Assembly: GCA_966211455.1 (NCBI GenBank)
Contig: CBIHNI010000001.1
Location: 186,001 to 250,000 of the forward strand
DNA: 64,000 bases
Reading direction: 5' to 3'
DNA from: 21-14-0-10-47-8 sp966211455
GTDB lineage: Bacteria; Bdellovibrionota; Bdellovibrionia; Bdellovibrionales; Bdellovibrionaceae
The number at the start of each line of letters is the position of its first letter. Position 1 is the first letter of the stretch. The position numbers and the translations under genes are program-made. Of this stretch, positions 1-9,115 are shown piece by piece. The notes beneath the pieces are model-generated. The model was not told the DNA's origin and searched no databases. It worked only from the letters and a program-made list of their open reading frames with translations.

Positions 1-129
1 ATGGAAATCCGAAAAGGTCAAAGCGATCGTCCGCTTCAATTGGTCGTGTCGTATTTGGCGTTGGTGATGACTTACGGCTTCGGCCAGTTGGCGGGACTGT
101 TTCGCCCGATCAGAAAATCAGAAGCTTAG
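1..129 (+). CDS. C-terminal end of an unidentified protein, likely membrane-anchored (partial)
   Basis: The frame is open from base 1 to a TAG at 127-129, giving 42 residues. They contain a hydrophobic stretch (LVVSYLALVMTYGFGQLAGLF) and a short basic tail. The ATG at base 1 may be internal, since the window begins here. It overlaps by 12 nt the end of a convergent glycosyltransferase gene. Such a C-terminal helix is common in GT2 glycosyltransferases and the neighbours are glycosyltransferases, so a GT2 tail is a reasonable guess and no more. Confidence 0.5.
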   Translation: MEIRKGQSDRPLQLVVSYLALVMTYGFGQLAGLFRPIRKSEA

Positions 130-846
130 ATCTTTCGAGCGCACATGCTTGCGATAAGCTGCTGATAAAATCAAAGACAAGAAAATCCAACCGTCTTTCC
201 AAACGGACAGTTTGGAGTCGCCCTTGCGTGGAAGGTAATCGATTTCATATTCTTTTGTTTTCCATCCTAAAGAGGAAAGACGAATGCTCATCTCCAGCGA
301 ATAACCCAACGTGTTTTCAGAAATTTTTAAAATCTCGGGCAGGCATTCGCGTTTGAAAATACGAAAGCCCGAACACACATCGCGCACCGGCGTACGAAAG
401 AAAAATTTTGTTAAAACGCTGAACATCCAATTGCCGAAACCACGGGTGAGACTCATCCCCTGTGAATCAAAAGATCGGGCGCCCAGGACCACATCCAGAT
501 CGCCGTTCACCAGCGTGTCCCACATGGAGGGGATGTGGTGAGCGGGATAGGTGTTATCCATGTCGAAGAAACAAATCCACTGACCGCGAGCCAGCTTAAA
601 GCCTGATTGCAGGCTGGTTCCGTAACCCTGGTTCCTGGTATGCCGATGAATTTCCACGAAGGTGAATTGCTGCAACAACTCAACCGAGCGGTCTTGCGAA
701 GCGTCATCCACGACAACGACTTGCACCTCGGAAAAACCAAGGTGATTCAAAAAATGTCCACGGACTTGTGAGACAGTTTGAAGTACGCTGGGAATGGCCT
801 CTTCCTCATTCCAGCAGGGAATGACGAAGGAAATTGATTTACTCAT
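118..846 (-). CDS. GT2 glycosyltransferase, DPM1/DPG synthase-like
   Basis: A 242-residue GT-A glycosyltransferase. The N-terminal SFVIPCWNEEEAIPSVL is the family-2 opening strand and nucleotide loop, VVVVDDASQDRSVELL carries the first Asp pair, and CFFDMDNTYPAHHI holds the DxD-type metal site. The sequence resembles polyprenyl-phosphate sugar transferases more than processive synthases. The open frame extends 81 codons upstream to 1089, but that part lies over the divergent gene at 870 and looks non-coding. The ATG at 846 starts directly at the GT2 fold, so I use it. No C-terminal membrane helices are seen. Donor and acceptor cannot be told from sequence. Confidence 0.88.
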   Translation of the reverse strand: MSKSISFVIPCWNEEEAIPSVLQTVSQVRGHFLNHLGFSEVQVVVVDDASQDRSVELLQQFTFVEIHRHTRNQGYGTSLQSGFKLARGQWICFFDMDNTYPAHHIPSMWDTLVNGDLDVVLGARSFDSQGMSLTRGFGNWMFSVLTKFFFRTPVRDVCSGFRIFKRECLPEILKISENTLGYSLEMSIRLSSLGWKTKEYEIDYLPRKGDSKLSVWKDGWIFLSLILSAAYRKHVRSKDLSF

Positions 847-869
847 CTGGGAAAAACCATAGCTAAAAA

Positions 870-2333
870 ATGCGAACTTATCGACTTCATTTTTCAAATC
901 AGGACACAATCTTGGCCCGACGTCTCGAGAAGGCGCGGGGAAGTTCGTCGGAGCGTATTTTAGCGACGGGTTTTCACGCAGGACCCCCAAAACATCTGGC
1001 GCCCCATCTAATTTGGGCGTGGCAAGGAACGCTGACAGATCCGCGACCCGCAGGATGGGATCAATATCACCTGATTTTGAAAAATCCAAAAGAGCTTCAC
1101 GAGGCTAACTTTGCTGAATTCACGAAAGTGGTGATCCAGCCGCAGTCAAAATCCGATCGCCGTGGCTGGCTTGAAGCCTGCAAACAGATTCCGCTTTCGA
1201 TTTTGCAGGAGAAATTTTTCTTAGAGTTCGAACCTTGGAACGAGCAAAGACCTGAATTGATGACCGTTAATGAAGTCGTCAGTTTTTTGTACGAGCTTCG
1301 CTATCATTTGCCGCATTGGAAACCGGGACGCCGTCCTGGGGTCGAATTGTGGGATGCCAGAATTTCAGAATCTTTCGAGCTCGAGTCTTCGGATTGGCAG
1401 GAAACACGACTGGGTTACCAAGCGGAAGCCACACCGGATGTTTCGGTGGTGATCCCAAGCTTTAACAATAAATACTTTGTCCAGAATGTGATTCACCACC
1501 TCGGGCAGCAAACGTTGTCATCGGACCGATACGAGGTGATCGTCGTCGACGATGGCGGCACGGATCGCACGCTTGAATACCTGCAGCTTTTCGGTGTGCC
1601 GAAAAATCTGCAGCTTCGATTTGTGTACTGGCCGCGGCCGCAAGCGCGCAAACGGGGGGATAGCTTTTTCCGCGCCGGTCTTTGTCGCAACTTGGGTGTG
1701 CGATTGTCGCGCGGGCATTCGTTGGTCTTTCTGGATTCAGATATGCTAGTGCCTAACCATTTTCTAGAGACGGTTCTGAAGTCTTTGGAGGCCAGCGACG
1801 TGATTCAATTTCCAAGATGGCATGTGCATCAAGAACGAAGCTCGGGTGCGACCCGTTATGAAAGCGTGAAGCGCGAAGACCTTTATGTCGAAGAAGAAGA
1901 GTACTGGAAGCCGTTTTTTGAAAACAAAGACTGGATGAGCATCCCAAAGTTTTGGAAATACACCTGCACTTATGGATTGGCGATGAAGAAAGATCATTTT
2001 CTGCAGGCAGGACGCTTTTGTCGGTTCTATGTCTCTTATGGCTTCGAAGACACGGAACTTGGCTATCGATTGGCGCAACAGCAGCGAAAGTTTCAACTGG
2101 TGCCAGTCGATCTTTTGCATCTGACATCTTATTCGACATCCGAGTACCAATTTTCAAAAAAGAAACGACATTTGCTTTTGCGAAGAACGGCGAAGCAATT
2201 TTTCTTAAGCACGCTGGAGATCGAAAATTTTCATCATCTGCAAGGGCTGATGACCGGCGAGCCCAGTCTGTGGCCAAGGCTTAAAAAAGCTCTCGATTTT
2301 CGAGATAAAAACAGACTTTCTGGTGATAGCTGA
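870..2333 (+). CDS. GT2 glycosyltransferase with long N-terminal extension
   Basis: A 487-residue protein. Residues 1 to about 185 are an extension without a recognised fold. From about 190 comes a GT-A domain: VSVVIPSFNNKYFVQNVI, EVIVVDDGGTDRTLEYL and LVFLDSDMLVPNHFL (DxD). A later TCTYGLAMKKDHFLQAGRF with YGFEDTELGYRLAQQ matches the C-terminal part of glycosyltransferase 7C-like enzymes, where the ED acts as base. It is divergent from the GT2 gene ending at 118 (23 bp gap) and overlaps the convergent GT2 gene downstream by 53 bp. Probably cytoplasmic and acting on a surface polysaccharide. Confidence 0.88.
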   Translation: MRTYRLHFSNQDTILARRLEKARGSSSERILATGFHAGPPKHLAPHLIWAWQGTLTDPRPAGWDQYHLILKNPKELHEANFAEFTKVVIQPQSKSDRRGWLEACKQIPLSILQEKFFLEFEPWNEQRPELMTVNEVVSFLYELRYHLPHWKPGRRPGVELWDARISESFELESSDWQETRLGYQAEATPDVSVVIPSFNNKYFVQNVIHHLGQQTLSSDRYEVIVVDDGGTDRTLEYLQLFGVPKNLQLRFVYWPRPQARKRGDSFFRAGLCRNLGVRLSRGHSLVFLDSDMLVPNHFLETVLKSLEASDVIQFPRWHVHQERSSGATRYESVKREDLYVEEEEYWKPFFENKDWMSIPKFWKYTCTYGLAMKKDHFLQAGRFCRFYVSYGFEDTELGYRLAQQQRKFQLVPVDLLHLTSYSTSEYQFSKKKRHLLLRRTAKQFFLSTLEIENFHHLQGLMTGEPSLWPRLKKALDFRDKNRLSGDS

Positions 2334-3165
2334 TTAGACGGTTTCTGAATCTGGCTAAACCAGACGAACCCGTGTTCTTTTTTAAAAACTGACGGTGAAA
2401 AAATCGCAGATAAAGATCTTTGTAGCGACTTGTTTTTCTGTTCGCGGCCAAGACCCAGGGCGCATCTAAAAAAAGACCAGCGTCTGTCAGGCGCGCATGT
2501 GTTTGTCCTTGCCGGACGGCCTTTTTCGCCAGAAGGGCTGGTGTCAGACGGGGCGAGTGCTCGACAAAAGCAGAAATCAACAAAAAGCGATATCCTTGTC
2601 GCTTGAGACGGAAAAAATACTCGGTTTCGGCCCCGCCATAGACGATCTGTTCGTCGAAAAGTGGAAGCTGATCTTGCTTGCGAATGGAGAAATGCCCACC
2701 TAGCAGCATCTGGCATTCGCCATTGGCATAAAGACGATTGCGCAGCAGCCATTCTTTTTGAATATCGTCGTAAGCCTTGGCGATTTCGGATGAATCTGGA
2801 TTTTGGTAGAAACCACCCACGGCAAAGGCCCATGGATTTTGATGATGCGCTTTTTGATGTGTTCGTAAAAGATTGGGATCGGTGACGATGCAATCATCGT
2901 CTAAAAAAAGAATGAAGTTTCCTTTGGCTTCTTGCAGACCCAGATTGCGAGCCCGATTGACGCCGGCTGCGCAGCTAAGCAATCGCAAATGAAGGTCGGA
3001 AAATTCATGTTGAAACGGTACCAGCAAATCTGCAGGCGGCGGGTTTTGCACCAGCAATATTTCCGCTTTGTCGATTTCGCGAAGCTTGGTCAATGAGCTC
3101 AGCAAACGTCGCAGCTCGGGGATATTTCCCAAAGTCGGAATGACGATTGAAAAATTAGGACTCAT
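2281..3165 (-). CDS. GT2 glycosyltransferase
   Basis: A 294-residue family-2 enzyme. SIVIPTLGNIPELRRLLSSL begins the fold. AAGVNRARNLGLQEAKGNFI followed by LFLDDDCIVTDPNLL gives the typical ARN..G...A motif and the DDD metal site. GGAETEYFFRLKRQGYRFLL is the acceptor-side motif. The ATG lies inside the end of the upstream gene (11 nt overlap at 3155-3165), so the two are translationally coupled. Its 3' end overlaps the convergent gene at 870-2333. The fold and motifs are close to the enzyme at 4381-5199, suggesting paralogues. Confidence 0.88.
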   Translation of the reverse strand: MSPNFSIVIPTLGNIPELRRLLSSLTKLREIDKAEILLVQNPPPADLLVPFQHEFSDLHLRLLSCAAGVNRARNLGLQEAKGNFILFLDDDCIVTDPNLLRTHQKAHHQNPWAFAVGGFYQNPDSSEIAKAYDDIQKEWLLRNRLYANGECQMLLGGHFSIRKQDQLPLFDEQIVYGGAETEYFFRLKRQGYRFLLISAFVEHSPRLTPALLAKKAVRQGQTHARLTDAGLFLDAPWVLAANRKTSRYKDLYLRFFHRQFLKKNTGSSGLARFRNRLISYHQKVCFYLENRELF

Positions 3166-4327
3166 GCGGGCGCTTTCGGAAGCGGATTCGCTTGTCGTAT
3201 TCGTGCGAAAGGATCCAGTAGATTTTGCGCAGCGGGTACAGGGCCATCAATGCGTACTCGACCAGTCGGTAGCGCAGGAAAACCCAAAGGCCGATTCGGA
3301 TTTTGTACCAGAAGAAGCTGATCACCGGCCACAGGGCTTTGTACCACAAAAGAATCGAATACTTTTTGATTCCCATATTCCAGGCGTAATCCAAAGGGCG
3401 GAACAAAATCTTGTACCAAACAAAACTGCAGACGGGCCAAATCACATGGTGCCAAGACCAAATCGATGCCCGTCGCACGCCCAGATTCCAAATCTGATCC
3501 GCAGGTTTGAAGATCAGCTTGTACCAAATGAACGTGGCAGCTTTTTTGAGCTGATGTCCCCAAGGACCCAATTGCAAAACATATCCCACGGCTTGGAACA
3601 ATCGGATTACGCGGTAGCTGACCAAGAAGCCAAGCAGGGCTTCAAAAAACAAAATCAAATGGCCAAGTCCCGTGCGATCCAAAGCTCGCAGCGAGCGCAG
3701 CAAGGCTGGATTTTCGTTTTGCATGCGCTGGGCGATGTCTTCTTTTTTCAAACTGTGAAAGAAAGATGTTTCCGATTTTGGAAAATCTTGAACCAAAACC
3801 GGAATGTGCGTCGGGAGCTCTTTCATCTGCCAAAGAACCTCTTGCGGCCGCAAGAACGGATCCATGTCATGATGCGGAGGCAAGAAGCTGACGTAAATTC
3901 TTTGAAATGCGAAATAGATTTCAAGACTTGAATCTTCGATCAAAGATTTCCAGTCGCTGAGATGATTGACGGCGATCACGGCGCGGAAAAAGGGGTTTTC
4001 GTCCAAAGTTTCACGCAGATCTTTTCTTTCCTCGGCGGTCAGGGTGCGAAACACCCAAAGATCCAATGCGGATTTTTGCAGAAGCTTGCCAGAACCTTCG
4101 GTCAAGCGAAAGGCCTGCCACTCTTCAGGATAGCCCATGGTGAAGCGGGTCTTTTTCCCTTCGGGTTCTTGCAAAGCCTGCCAAAGCCAAGAGGAAGAGA
4201 AAACGGTCTCAGATGGATTGATCGAATTGAAGCCGCGATTCAAACGCGCAAACGGCGAATCTTTATGTGACCAAGCGCCGGACGAAATGAATTGTGAAAC
4301 TGTCACATTTCTTTGTTCGGTGGTCAT
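3155..4327 (-). CDS. Unknown protein with 36-residue Trp/Tyr-rich C-terminal repeats
   Basis: I do not recognise this 390-residue protein. The N-terminal 200 residues are mixed polar with no motif I can name. Residues about 222-255 are hydrophobic. From residue 266 a 36-residue unit occurs twice in full (266-301 and 302-337) and begins a third time at 338: F-x-W-Y-K-[LI]-x-F-[KR]-P-x-D-x-x-W-N-[LM]-G, then SI..W, then [IL]WPV. The pattern suggests amphipathic or membrane-hugging helix pairs. It sits between two GT2 genes on the same strand and overlaps the downstream one by 11 nt, so a role in the same surface-glycan pathway is likely. Confidence 0.8.
   Translation of the reverse strand: MTTEQRNVTVSQFISSGAWSHKDSPFARLNRGFNSINPSETVFSSSWLWQALQEPEGKKTRFTMGYPEEWQAFRLTEGSGKLLQKSALDLWVFRTLTAEERKDLRETLDENPFFRAVIAVNHLSDWKSLIEDSSLEIYFAFQRIYVSFLPPHHDMDPFLRPQEVLWQMKELPTHIPVLVQDFPKSETSFFHSLKKEDIAQRMQNENPALLRSLRALDRTGLGHLILFFEALLGFLVSYRVIRLFQAVGYVLQLGPWGHQLKKAATFIWYKLIFKPADQIWNLGVRRASIWSWHHVIWPVCSFVWYKILFRPLDYAWNMGIKKYSILLWYKALWPVISFFWYKIRIGLWVFLRYRLVEYALMALYPLRKIYWILSHEYDKRIRFRKRPHES
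3317..3532 (-). repeat. Two complete 36-codon tandem repeats inside the coding region
   Basis: These bases encode residues 266-337 of the protein at 3155-4327, two in-frame units of 108 bp. The start of each unit reads F-[IV]-W-Y-K, and a third partial unit (FFWYK) follows. The units have diverged at the nucleotide level but keep Trp, Tyr, Pro and Gly positions, so selection is on the protein. Confidence 0.8.
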
Positions 4328-4380
4328 AGGTCTCCATTCCTTTGATCAGAAGGAATTCAAACATCACGGGCCTTGGGGTG

Positions 4381-5199
4381 TCAATGAGCCGAGCGCCAAT
4401 GCCGGTGCAGCTTTCCGGCCAAAATATAGATCAAGGTCGCAGGCAGCAGCCAAAGCGAAGCCGACGGTCGACTCAGCCATTTGCGCACTGTCGCAGAAGT
4501 CGTCGGATTGTTGCTTTGCTGACGAGAAGAATTCTCAAACAACCGCGACCAAGACATCTCTGCGTCGTGAAGCACGGAAAGCTGGTGCGAAATTCGAATC
4601 TTCGCTTTGGGGTGAGCCTGGCGAAACTGTTGGTGAAAGAAAATCTCATCACCACCGTTGAAGACAGTCTCATTAAAGCGAATCTGCGGACGAAGATCTT
4701 GTCTTCGCAGTGACATATTGCCGCCCAAAAGAATGGGTTCCCCCTGTGCGACTCCTTTTTCCAACCACAGATTGCAGGTCGCATTGTAAATCCGTTGCGG
4801 CAGTGAAGAGCCTCGCAAACTGCGATAACCGCCGCCGATCAGCACGGGTCCTTGATGTTGGTTGAAAAGATCGAAAAGATTGTGCAGATGATCCGGGCGA
4901 TCTAAGACCGTATCGTCATCCAGGAAATACATAATTCCGCCCCGAGCTTTTTCCAAACCCAGATTTCGGGCGCGATTGGCGCCGTGAAAGGAGCTGCGGA
5001 CGTAATGGATTTTGAGTTGGGGGTAGACGCCCGCAAGATGCTTTTCTTGTCCATGGTCCGAATCGTCGACCAACACGATTTCAAATGAAAGGAAGGTCTG
5101 CCGAGCCAGGCTGTCCAAAAGGCGACGCACAGAAGCCGTCCGGTGACGGGTCGGAACAATCAGGCTGATTGCGGGGAGACTTCTTTCTGGACTATCCAT
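4381..5199 (-). CDS. GT2 glycosyltransferase with C-terminal hydrophobic segment
   Basis: A 272-residue family-2 enzyme. SLIVPTRHRTASVRRLLDSL opens the fold. FHGANRARNLGLEKARGGIM and YFLDDDTVLDRPDHL carry the conserved RARN and DDD metal motifs. NGGDEIFFHQQFRQAHPKAK is the acceptor-side acidic motif. The last 30 residues are hydrophobic then basic (LWLLPATLIYILAGKLHRHW), probably one membrane anchor. It is 53 bp upstream of the repeat protein on the same strand, and its 5' end overlaps only the untranslated leader of the divergent membrane enzyme. Confidence 0.88.
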   Translation of the reverse strand: MDSPERSLPAISLIVPTRHRTASVRRLLDSLARQTFLSFEIVLVDDSDHGQEKHLAGVYPQLKIHYVRSSFHGANRARNLGLEKARGGIMYFLDDDTVLDRPDHLHNLFDLFNQHQGPVLIGGGYRSLRGSSLPQRIYNATCNLWLEKGVAQGEPILLGGNMSLRRQDLRPQIRFNETVFNGGDEIFFHQQFRQAHPKAKIRISHQLSVLHDAEMSWSRLFENSSRQQSNNPTTSATVRKWLSRPSASLWLLPATLIYILAGKLHRHWRSAH

Positions 5200-5226
5200 T
5201 TCACTGTGCCCTTTGCCAAGGATCTC

Positions 5227-6732
5227 ATGTTATTTTTAGGGGAGATGATGGATAAAACCAAGTTGGAAACAAAACTGACCGCGATTTTTTCGCTCCTGGC
5301 CATTGCGGCGGTTTCCATCTTTGCGATGTGCTCGTACACGGTGGATTCCGAGCTGTGGTCGGTGGTGCAGGCGAAAGATTTTGGCCGCTTCGATCATTTC
5401 GAGTACTCGGTTTACAATAAGCCGGTGTTTTATTTTTTTCTGCGGCTTTTATACTTTCTGCCGTTGGGAAATCTGCAACACGTTTTGGCGGCGAAATTTC
5501 TTTTCGTCTGTAATTTCTGGGCCCTGTCGTACGTGTGTTTTCAACTTTTCAAACGCGTGGCGGGCGATACGAAGATCGCGTGGCTGGGATTGTTATTTCT
5601 AAGTTGTCATCCAACCTGGATGTCAGAAAGCTTTCGGATCCGTTCAGACCTGCTAGCAATGACATTTTCGCTAGCCGCGCTGGTGAATTTTTTAAGCTAC
5701 TGCGATTCCGGCAAACGAAAACAGCTGCTTTGGATGTGGGTCTGCTTTGCATTGTCCTTGCTCAGTACGCCAAAGGCGATCGTGTGGGATCTGCCGATTC
5801 TGACATTTGTACTGCTCAGCGGACGACTGAAGATCACGCGGGGGAACCTTGTCGTTTCCGCAGCGGTCGTGCTGTTCCTGGGATTTTCATTCGCAGCGCT
5901 GATTAGGTGGAATGAATTCATTGGGCATGCCTATGACGTGGCCTGGGAACATTTTGCGGAATCGATGCGGGAGTATTCGTTTGCAAGTGCTCAATACAAA
6001 TCATTAGATTGGCTATTTGTACTTAATTCGGTTTATTCGACACCATTCTTATGGCTGCTTTTAGGACTTGGGCTTTTACTCTTGCCATGGACGATAAGAC
6101 AAAATCCTTGTGTTTCTTCTAGACCCATTTTGCTGTCTTATGGATTACTTGCGATTTGTTTTATAATTTATACTCCAAAGCTGGCTTTCTTTTGGGGAGC
6201 GTTAGTGCCGTTTTGGACAATACCCGCAGTTTTGTTATGTAAGAGGATTTTTAGTGATGTAAGAATAAGTTTTCAAAAATTACTTTTACTGATTCCGGTT
6301 CTGATCGTGTCGAACGGTGGTCTTTGGTCTTATCGTCTTTTTAAAGAACAAAATGGTTTTTCAATTTACAACTTAATTACCGACTTCGACACCTACATTG
6401 GAGATCAGTCATTTAGTATGTTTGATTCGATGGGCCTATTGCCAAGAGGCAATGTGTTTATGGCTTATGTGGGCCCAGGAGATGTAATTGGAAGCCAGTC
6501 GGGTGTGAATCGTGTGATTGCGGAAAAGCCTGATATTATTTTTGAGACTGCAAGAATCAAGGCTTTTTCTCCTGAGATTTCTTATCTGATACTGGAATCA
6601 CAATATATAGAAGTACAGAAGGGAATTTGGTTAAAAAAGGAAACTTTTGGAGATGCCCCAAAACCTATTACTCAGATTGAGAACACGTCTTTTCTATTCG
6701 CTCAACGATTGCTTTGGATACCGACCCGTTAG
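5227..6732 (+). CDS. Polytopic membrane glycosyltransferase-like protein (GT-C fold, ArnT/GT39 type)
   Basis: About 501 residues with 10 or more hydrophobic helices. After the first helix comes YTVDSELWSVVQAKDFGRFD; an acidic pair (D40, E42) in the first periplasmic loop is the hallmark of GT-C enzymes using polyprenyl-phosphate sugars. The ATG at 5227 has AAGGA a few bases upstream; ATG codons at 5245 and 5248 are alternatives. Base composition changes within the gene: up to about 5990 it is GC-balanced like its neighbours, and after that clearly AT-rich. Its stop abuts the convergent pilin-like gene with no gap. Confidence 0.7.
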   Translation: MLFLGEMMDKTKLETKLTAIFSLLAIAAVSIFAMCSYTVDSELWSVVQAKDFGRFDHFEYSVYNKPVFYFFLRLLYFLPLGNLQHVLAAKFLFVCNFWALSYVCFQLFKRVAGDTKIAWLGLLFLSCHPTWMSESFRIRSDLLAMTFSLAALVNFLSYCDSGKRKQLLWMWVCFALSLLSTPKAIVWDLPILTFVLLSGRLKITRGNLVVSAAVVLFLGFSFAALIRWNEFIGHAYDVAWEHFAESMREYSFASAQYKSLDWLFVLNSVYSTPFLWLLLGLGLLLLPWTIRQNPCVSSRPILLSYGLLAICFIIYTPKLAFFWGALVPFWTIPAVLLCKRIFSDVRISFQKLLLLIPVLIVSNGGLWSYRLFKEQNGFSIYNLITDFDTYIGDQSFSMFDSMGLLPRGNVFMAYVGPGDVIGSQSGVNRVIAEKPDIIFETARIKAFSPEISYLILESQYIEVQKGIWLKKETFGDAPKPITQIENTSFLFAQRLLWIPTR

Positions 6733-7596
6733 TTAAGGACCATATTGAACTGCAGGAGTAGGACGTGGCGAATAGCATCCGGGATCAATAGAAGAACCAT
6801 CCCAAATAAACTTATTGAAATACCCGGTAGGACATGTGGCGGGAGTGCTTTGAATTTCACGACAGTCTACCACCATTGTTCCTGGGTTAAATCCCGCCAC
6901 GTAAAACCCGGCAGCACACTCGACGTCTCCACCAGTTGAATAAGTCAGAGATCTGCATTTTGGAGTTCCGTTGGCGTTATAACCTTGGAAAATAGGAGTA
7001 TTTGTTGGGCAGACGTATGAGGCTGTTTGAAGAATTTCAGCGGGAACGACAACGACAACTCGTCTTGGCTGAATGGCTGTTTCAGTTCCTTCATAGATGA
7101 TATCAGCAGCATAGGTTCTATTTCCAGGGTCCCAACCTGGCCACGGAGGAGTTGCAGGTGGAGTCGCAACAACTATTGGAGTGCCAGTAGCAATTGCTGC
7201 TGCTGGAGCACCCCAATCAAAAGCCTTTACGACCTTTACTCCGCAGGGTGCTGGTGTGCACCCAGGAATGACCTCGTATAGAGAAGGAATACTTTCAATA
7301 CCCGACACCGTAACCCGGACACCAGGTGCAGTATCGCAGGAGGAAAATCCTGCACCACTTGCATTGCAGGCCGTAAATGTAGCGGGCTGCATGAAAAGTT
7401 GTCGCAATCCTCCTTCGGCAGCCGTCATAGCAGCTTTGATGCGAGGGGCGCGAAGAGTTCGCACAGTTGTCAGGCTTTGCTGAAGAATAACGCCACTGAT
7501 GATAGCGATAATGATAGTAGTAACAATCGCATTAAGAAGAATGGATCCATTCTCAGATGCTAACCTATTGCTGGGAACTCTATAGGGTTGTTGCAT
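6733..7596 (-). CDS. Prepilin-like minor pilin/pseudopilin lacking Glu5
   Basis: About 287 residues. The N-terminus has a short basic leader and the class III signal NG|SILLNAIVTTIIIAIISGVI, a Gly cleavage site followed by a long hydrophobic helix. Position +5 after the cleavage is Asn, not the usual Glu, as in tip-type GspK/PilX-like subunits. The rest is a Cys- and Pro-rich passenger (TACNASG, PGCTPAPCG, CPTGYF). The ATG at 7596 lies 17 nt inside the upstream pilin-like gene, so the pair is co-translated. Likely processed by prepilin peptidase and part of a type IV pilus-like tip. AT-rich compared with flanking genes. Confidence 0.75.
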   Translation of the reverse strand: MQQPYRVPSNRLASENGSILLNAIVTTIIIAIISGVILQQSLTTVRTLRAPRIKAAMTAAEGGLRQLFMQPATFTACNASGAGFSSCDTAPGVRVTVSGIESIPSLYEVIPGCTPAPCGVKVVKAFDWGAPAAAIATGTPIVVATPPATPPWPGWDPGNRTYAADIIYEGTETAIQPRRVVVVVPAEILQTASYVCPTNTPIFQGYNANGTPKCRSLTYSTGGDVECAAGFYVAGFNPGTMVVDCREIQSTPATCPTGYFNKFIWDGSSIDPGCYSPRPTPAVQYGP

Positions 7597-9022
7597 TTTC
7601 CGTTGTATTTCCCGAGTAAGTGCAAGTAGGAGTATCGCCAACTATCACAGTTTCCAATTGAATTTTTCCAGTCCAAAGAGCAGGTGGTTCTCTGCTCGGG
7701 CATGGAAACACACATTGTCCTGGGCCAGTTGGATAATTCCCTGGCTCGCTATTATTAAAAGGATGCGTTTCAACCTGGCAATTTACAGAGTCTGTATTTC
7801 CAGGAACAGTAGCATCTTGAAAACCGGCAGCCAATGTAGGTTTAAGTGTATCCGGCGTATCAAACTCGATCATAGTTCCTGAACAACTTGGAGTTGTACA
7901 GCATTTGCCTTTTGGTCTTGGATCTTCAACCACAACACACTTCAAATTATGAATATATTTATGTGGTGCCACTGGGGGCCGAGGACAAATTCGTGTAGCC
8001 AATGGATCTACAGGGGCAGGAATCGGAGCAACACCAGTTGTTTGTGCATTGAGAATACAAATAGGCCTATTCACTCCATCAACTAGAGGAATGCGCGGGT
8101 CGAAAACCCTCGGATCGGAAATAGTTTGCAGTGCATAGTCACCCGGGCAAGTAAATTGTCTCATGGTGACCAGAGAAGTTGGTGGCACAACTGTTTGGCC
8201 TGAAGGTGAGCAGTCTGGAACGAGTTGATTTCCATCTACAACGACAAGTTTTGTTGCCAGCATACCAACTGGACAAACATAATTCGGATTTGAGGCTGGA
8301 CCACGTTTTAAGCAAGTAACTGCGCCCGAGTCGCGATTGATGCCCATGACTGCGACATCATTATTTGCCGGATCACACGCGGCAACATTTGCAGTTTTGT
8401 TAGAAAGATCAGGAACCGCTAGGCGGTAATCTGAAACATCAAATGGAGTACTTGGAGCATCAGTAGCGGAGCCAAAATAGCCAACAGGAATATCTAAATT
8501 TGGGTTTGTAATGATTCGATATGCTGCTTTCCAAAACCTTGGTGATGCAGGAGTCCCAGCTCCAAAAGGATTGAAATCAATGACAGCTTTAATTGTACAT
8601 CCATCATTTGCAAAACCCCCCACACAAGGCTCTAGATCCTTATTAAAGAATTTTTCCTCATTTGGGGTGAAAGAAACAGTTCTTGGATTTGTATTTGCGT
8701 CAACATAGTTAATTGAAAAAGCCATACCGGTTTCATTGCCGGCCTGCCACTGTGCTCGAACCGTGGGAGAGTCAGTGTAGCTACTGTTGCGTGAAATCGC
8801 GTCTATGACGTAACCTTGAAGGGCAATAGCCCCATTTACGACTGCAAGACGACTGCGTGCTTTTCCCATCTGGACTAAAGAAATAGAAAGACCAGTGATT
8901 GCGATAGAGAAAATGCCTGCCGCAGCAAGCGATTCAATAAAAGAAACACCTGCTTCATTTTGAAACAAATGAAATCGAGACTTATGTCTCGCTTTGGGAT
9001 TTCCGTCTTTTGAATTTTTCAT
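7580..9022 (-). CDS. Large prepilin-like protein with Cys-rich passenger domain
   Basis: About 480 residues. After a 30-residue basic leader comes EAG|VSFIESLAAAGIFSIAI, a complete prepilin peptidase site with Glu at +5, then a hydrophobic helix. The remainder is a large secreted domain with many Cys, Pro and Asn (GKCCTTPSCSG, CVFPCPSREPP). This is much larger than a major pilin, so it is a minor pilin or adhesin-like tip protein. The frame is open to a TTG at 9064; ATG codons at 9037 and 9022 are better, and I use 9022. Divergent from another prepilin gene, with 93 bp between the starts. Confidence 0.75.
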   Translation of the reverse strand: MKNSKDGNPKARHKSRFHLFQNEAGVSFIESLAAAGIFSIAITGLSISLVQMGKARSRLAVVNGAIALQGYVIDAISRNSSYTDSPTVRAQWQAGNETGMAFSINYVDANTNPRTVSFTPNEEKFFNKDLEPCVGGFANDGCTIKAVIDFNPFGAGTPASPRFWKAAYRIITNPNLDIPVGYFGSATDAPSTPFDVSDYRLAVPDLSNKTANVAACDPANNDVAVMGINRDSGAVTCLKRGPASNPNYVCPVGMLATKLVVVDGNQLVPDCSPSGQTVVPPTSLVTMRQFTCPGDYALQTISDPRVFDPRIPLVDGVNRPICILNAQTTGVAPIPAPVDPLATRICPRPPVAPHKYIHNLKCVVVEDPRPKGKCCTTPSCSGTMIEFDTPDTLKPTLAAGFQDATVPGNTDSVNCQVETHPFNNSEPGNYPTGPGQCVFPCPSREPPALWTGKIQLETVIVGDTPTCTYSGNTTENATTL

Positions 9023-9115
9023 AGTCTTATCTATCATGATTAAATAGAGTTTTCTGGGATGCAAGTTTTCAAAAAAGAAACCAGGCCTTTGTTCTTAAAT
9101 GAGACGACGGTGAAG

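Noticed and set aside
1..3. ATG at base 1 as a true start
   Set aside because: The sequence begins here, so this codon can be internal to a longer gene.
1753..2277. 174-codon minus-strand open frame
   Set aside because: It lies wholly inside the GT2 gene at 870-2333, has no ribosome site or fold, and its translation is Arg/Ser-rich as expected for an antisense shadow.
3068..3931. 287-codon plus-strand open frame
   Set aside because: Antisense to the repeat protein and GT2 genes; translation is low in hydrophobic clusters and lacks any motif, while the minus-strand genes show clear motifs.
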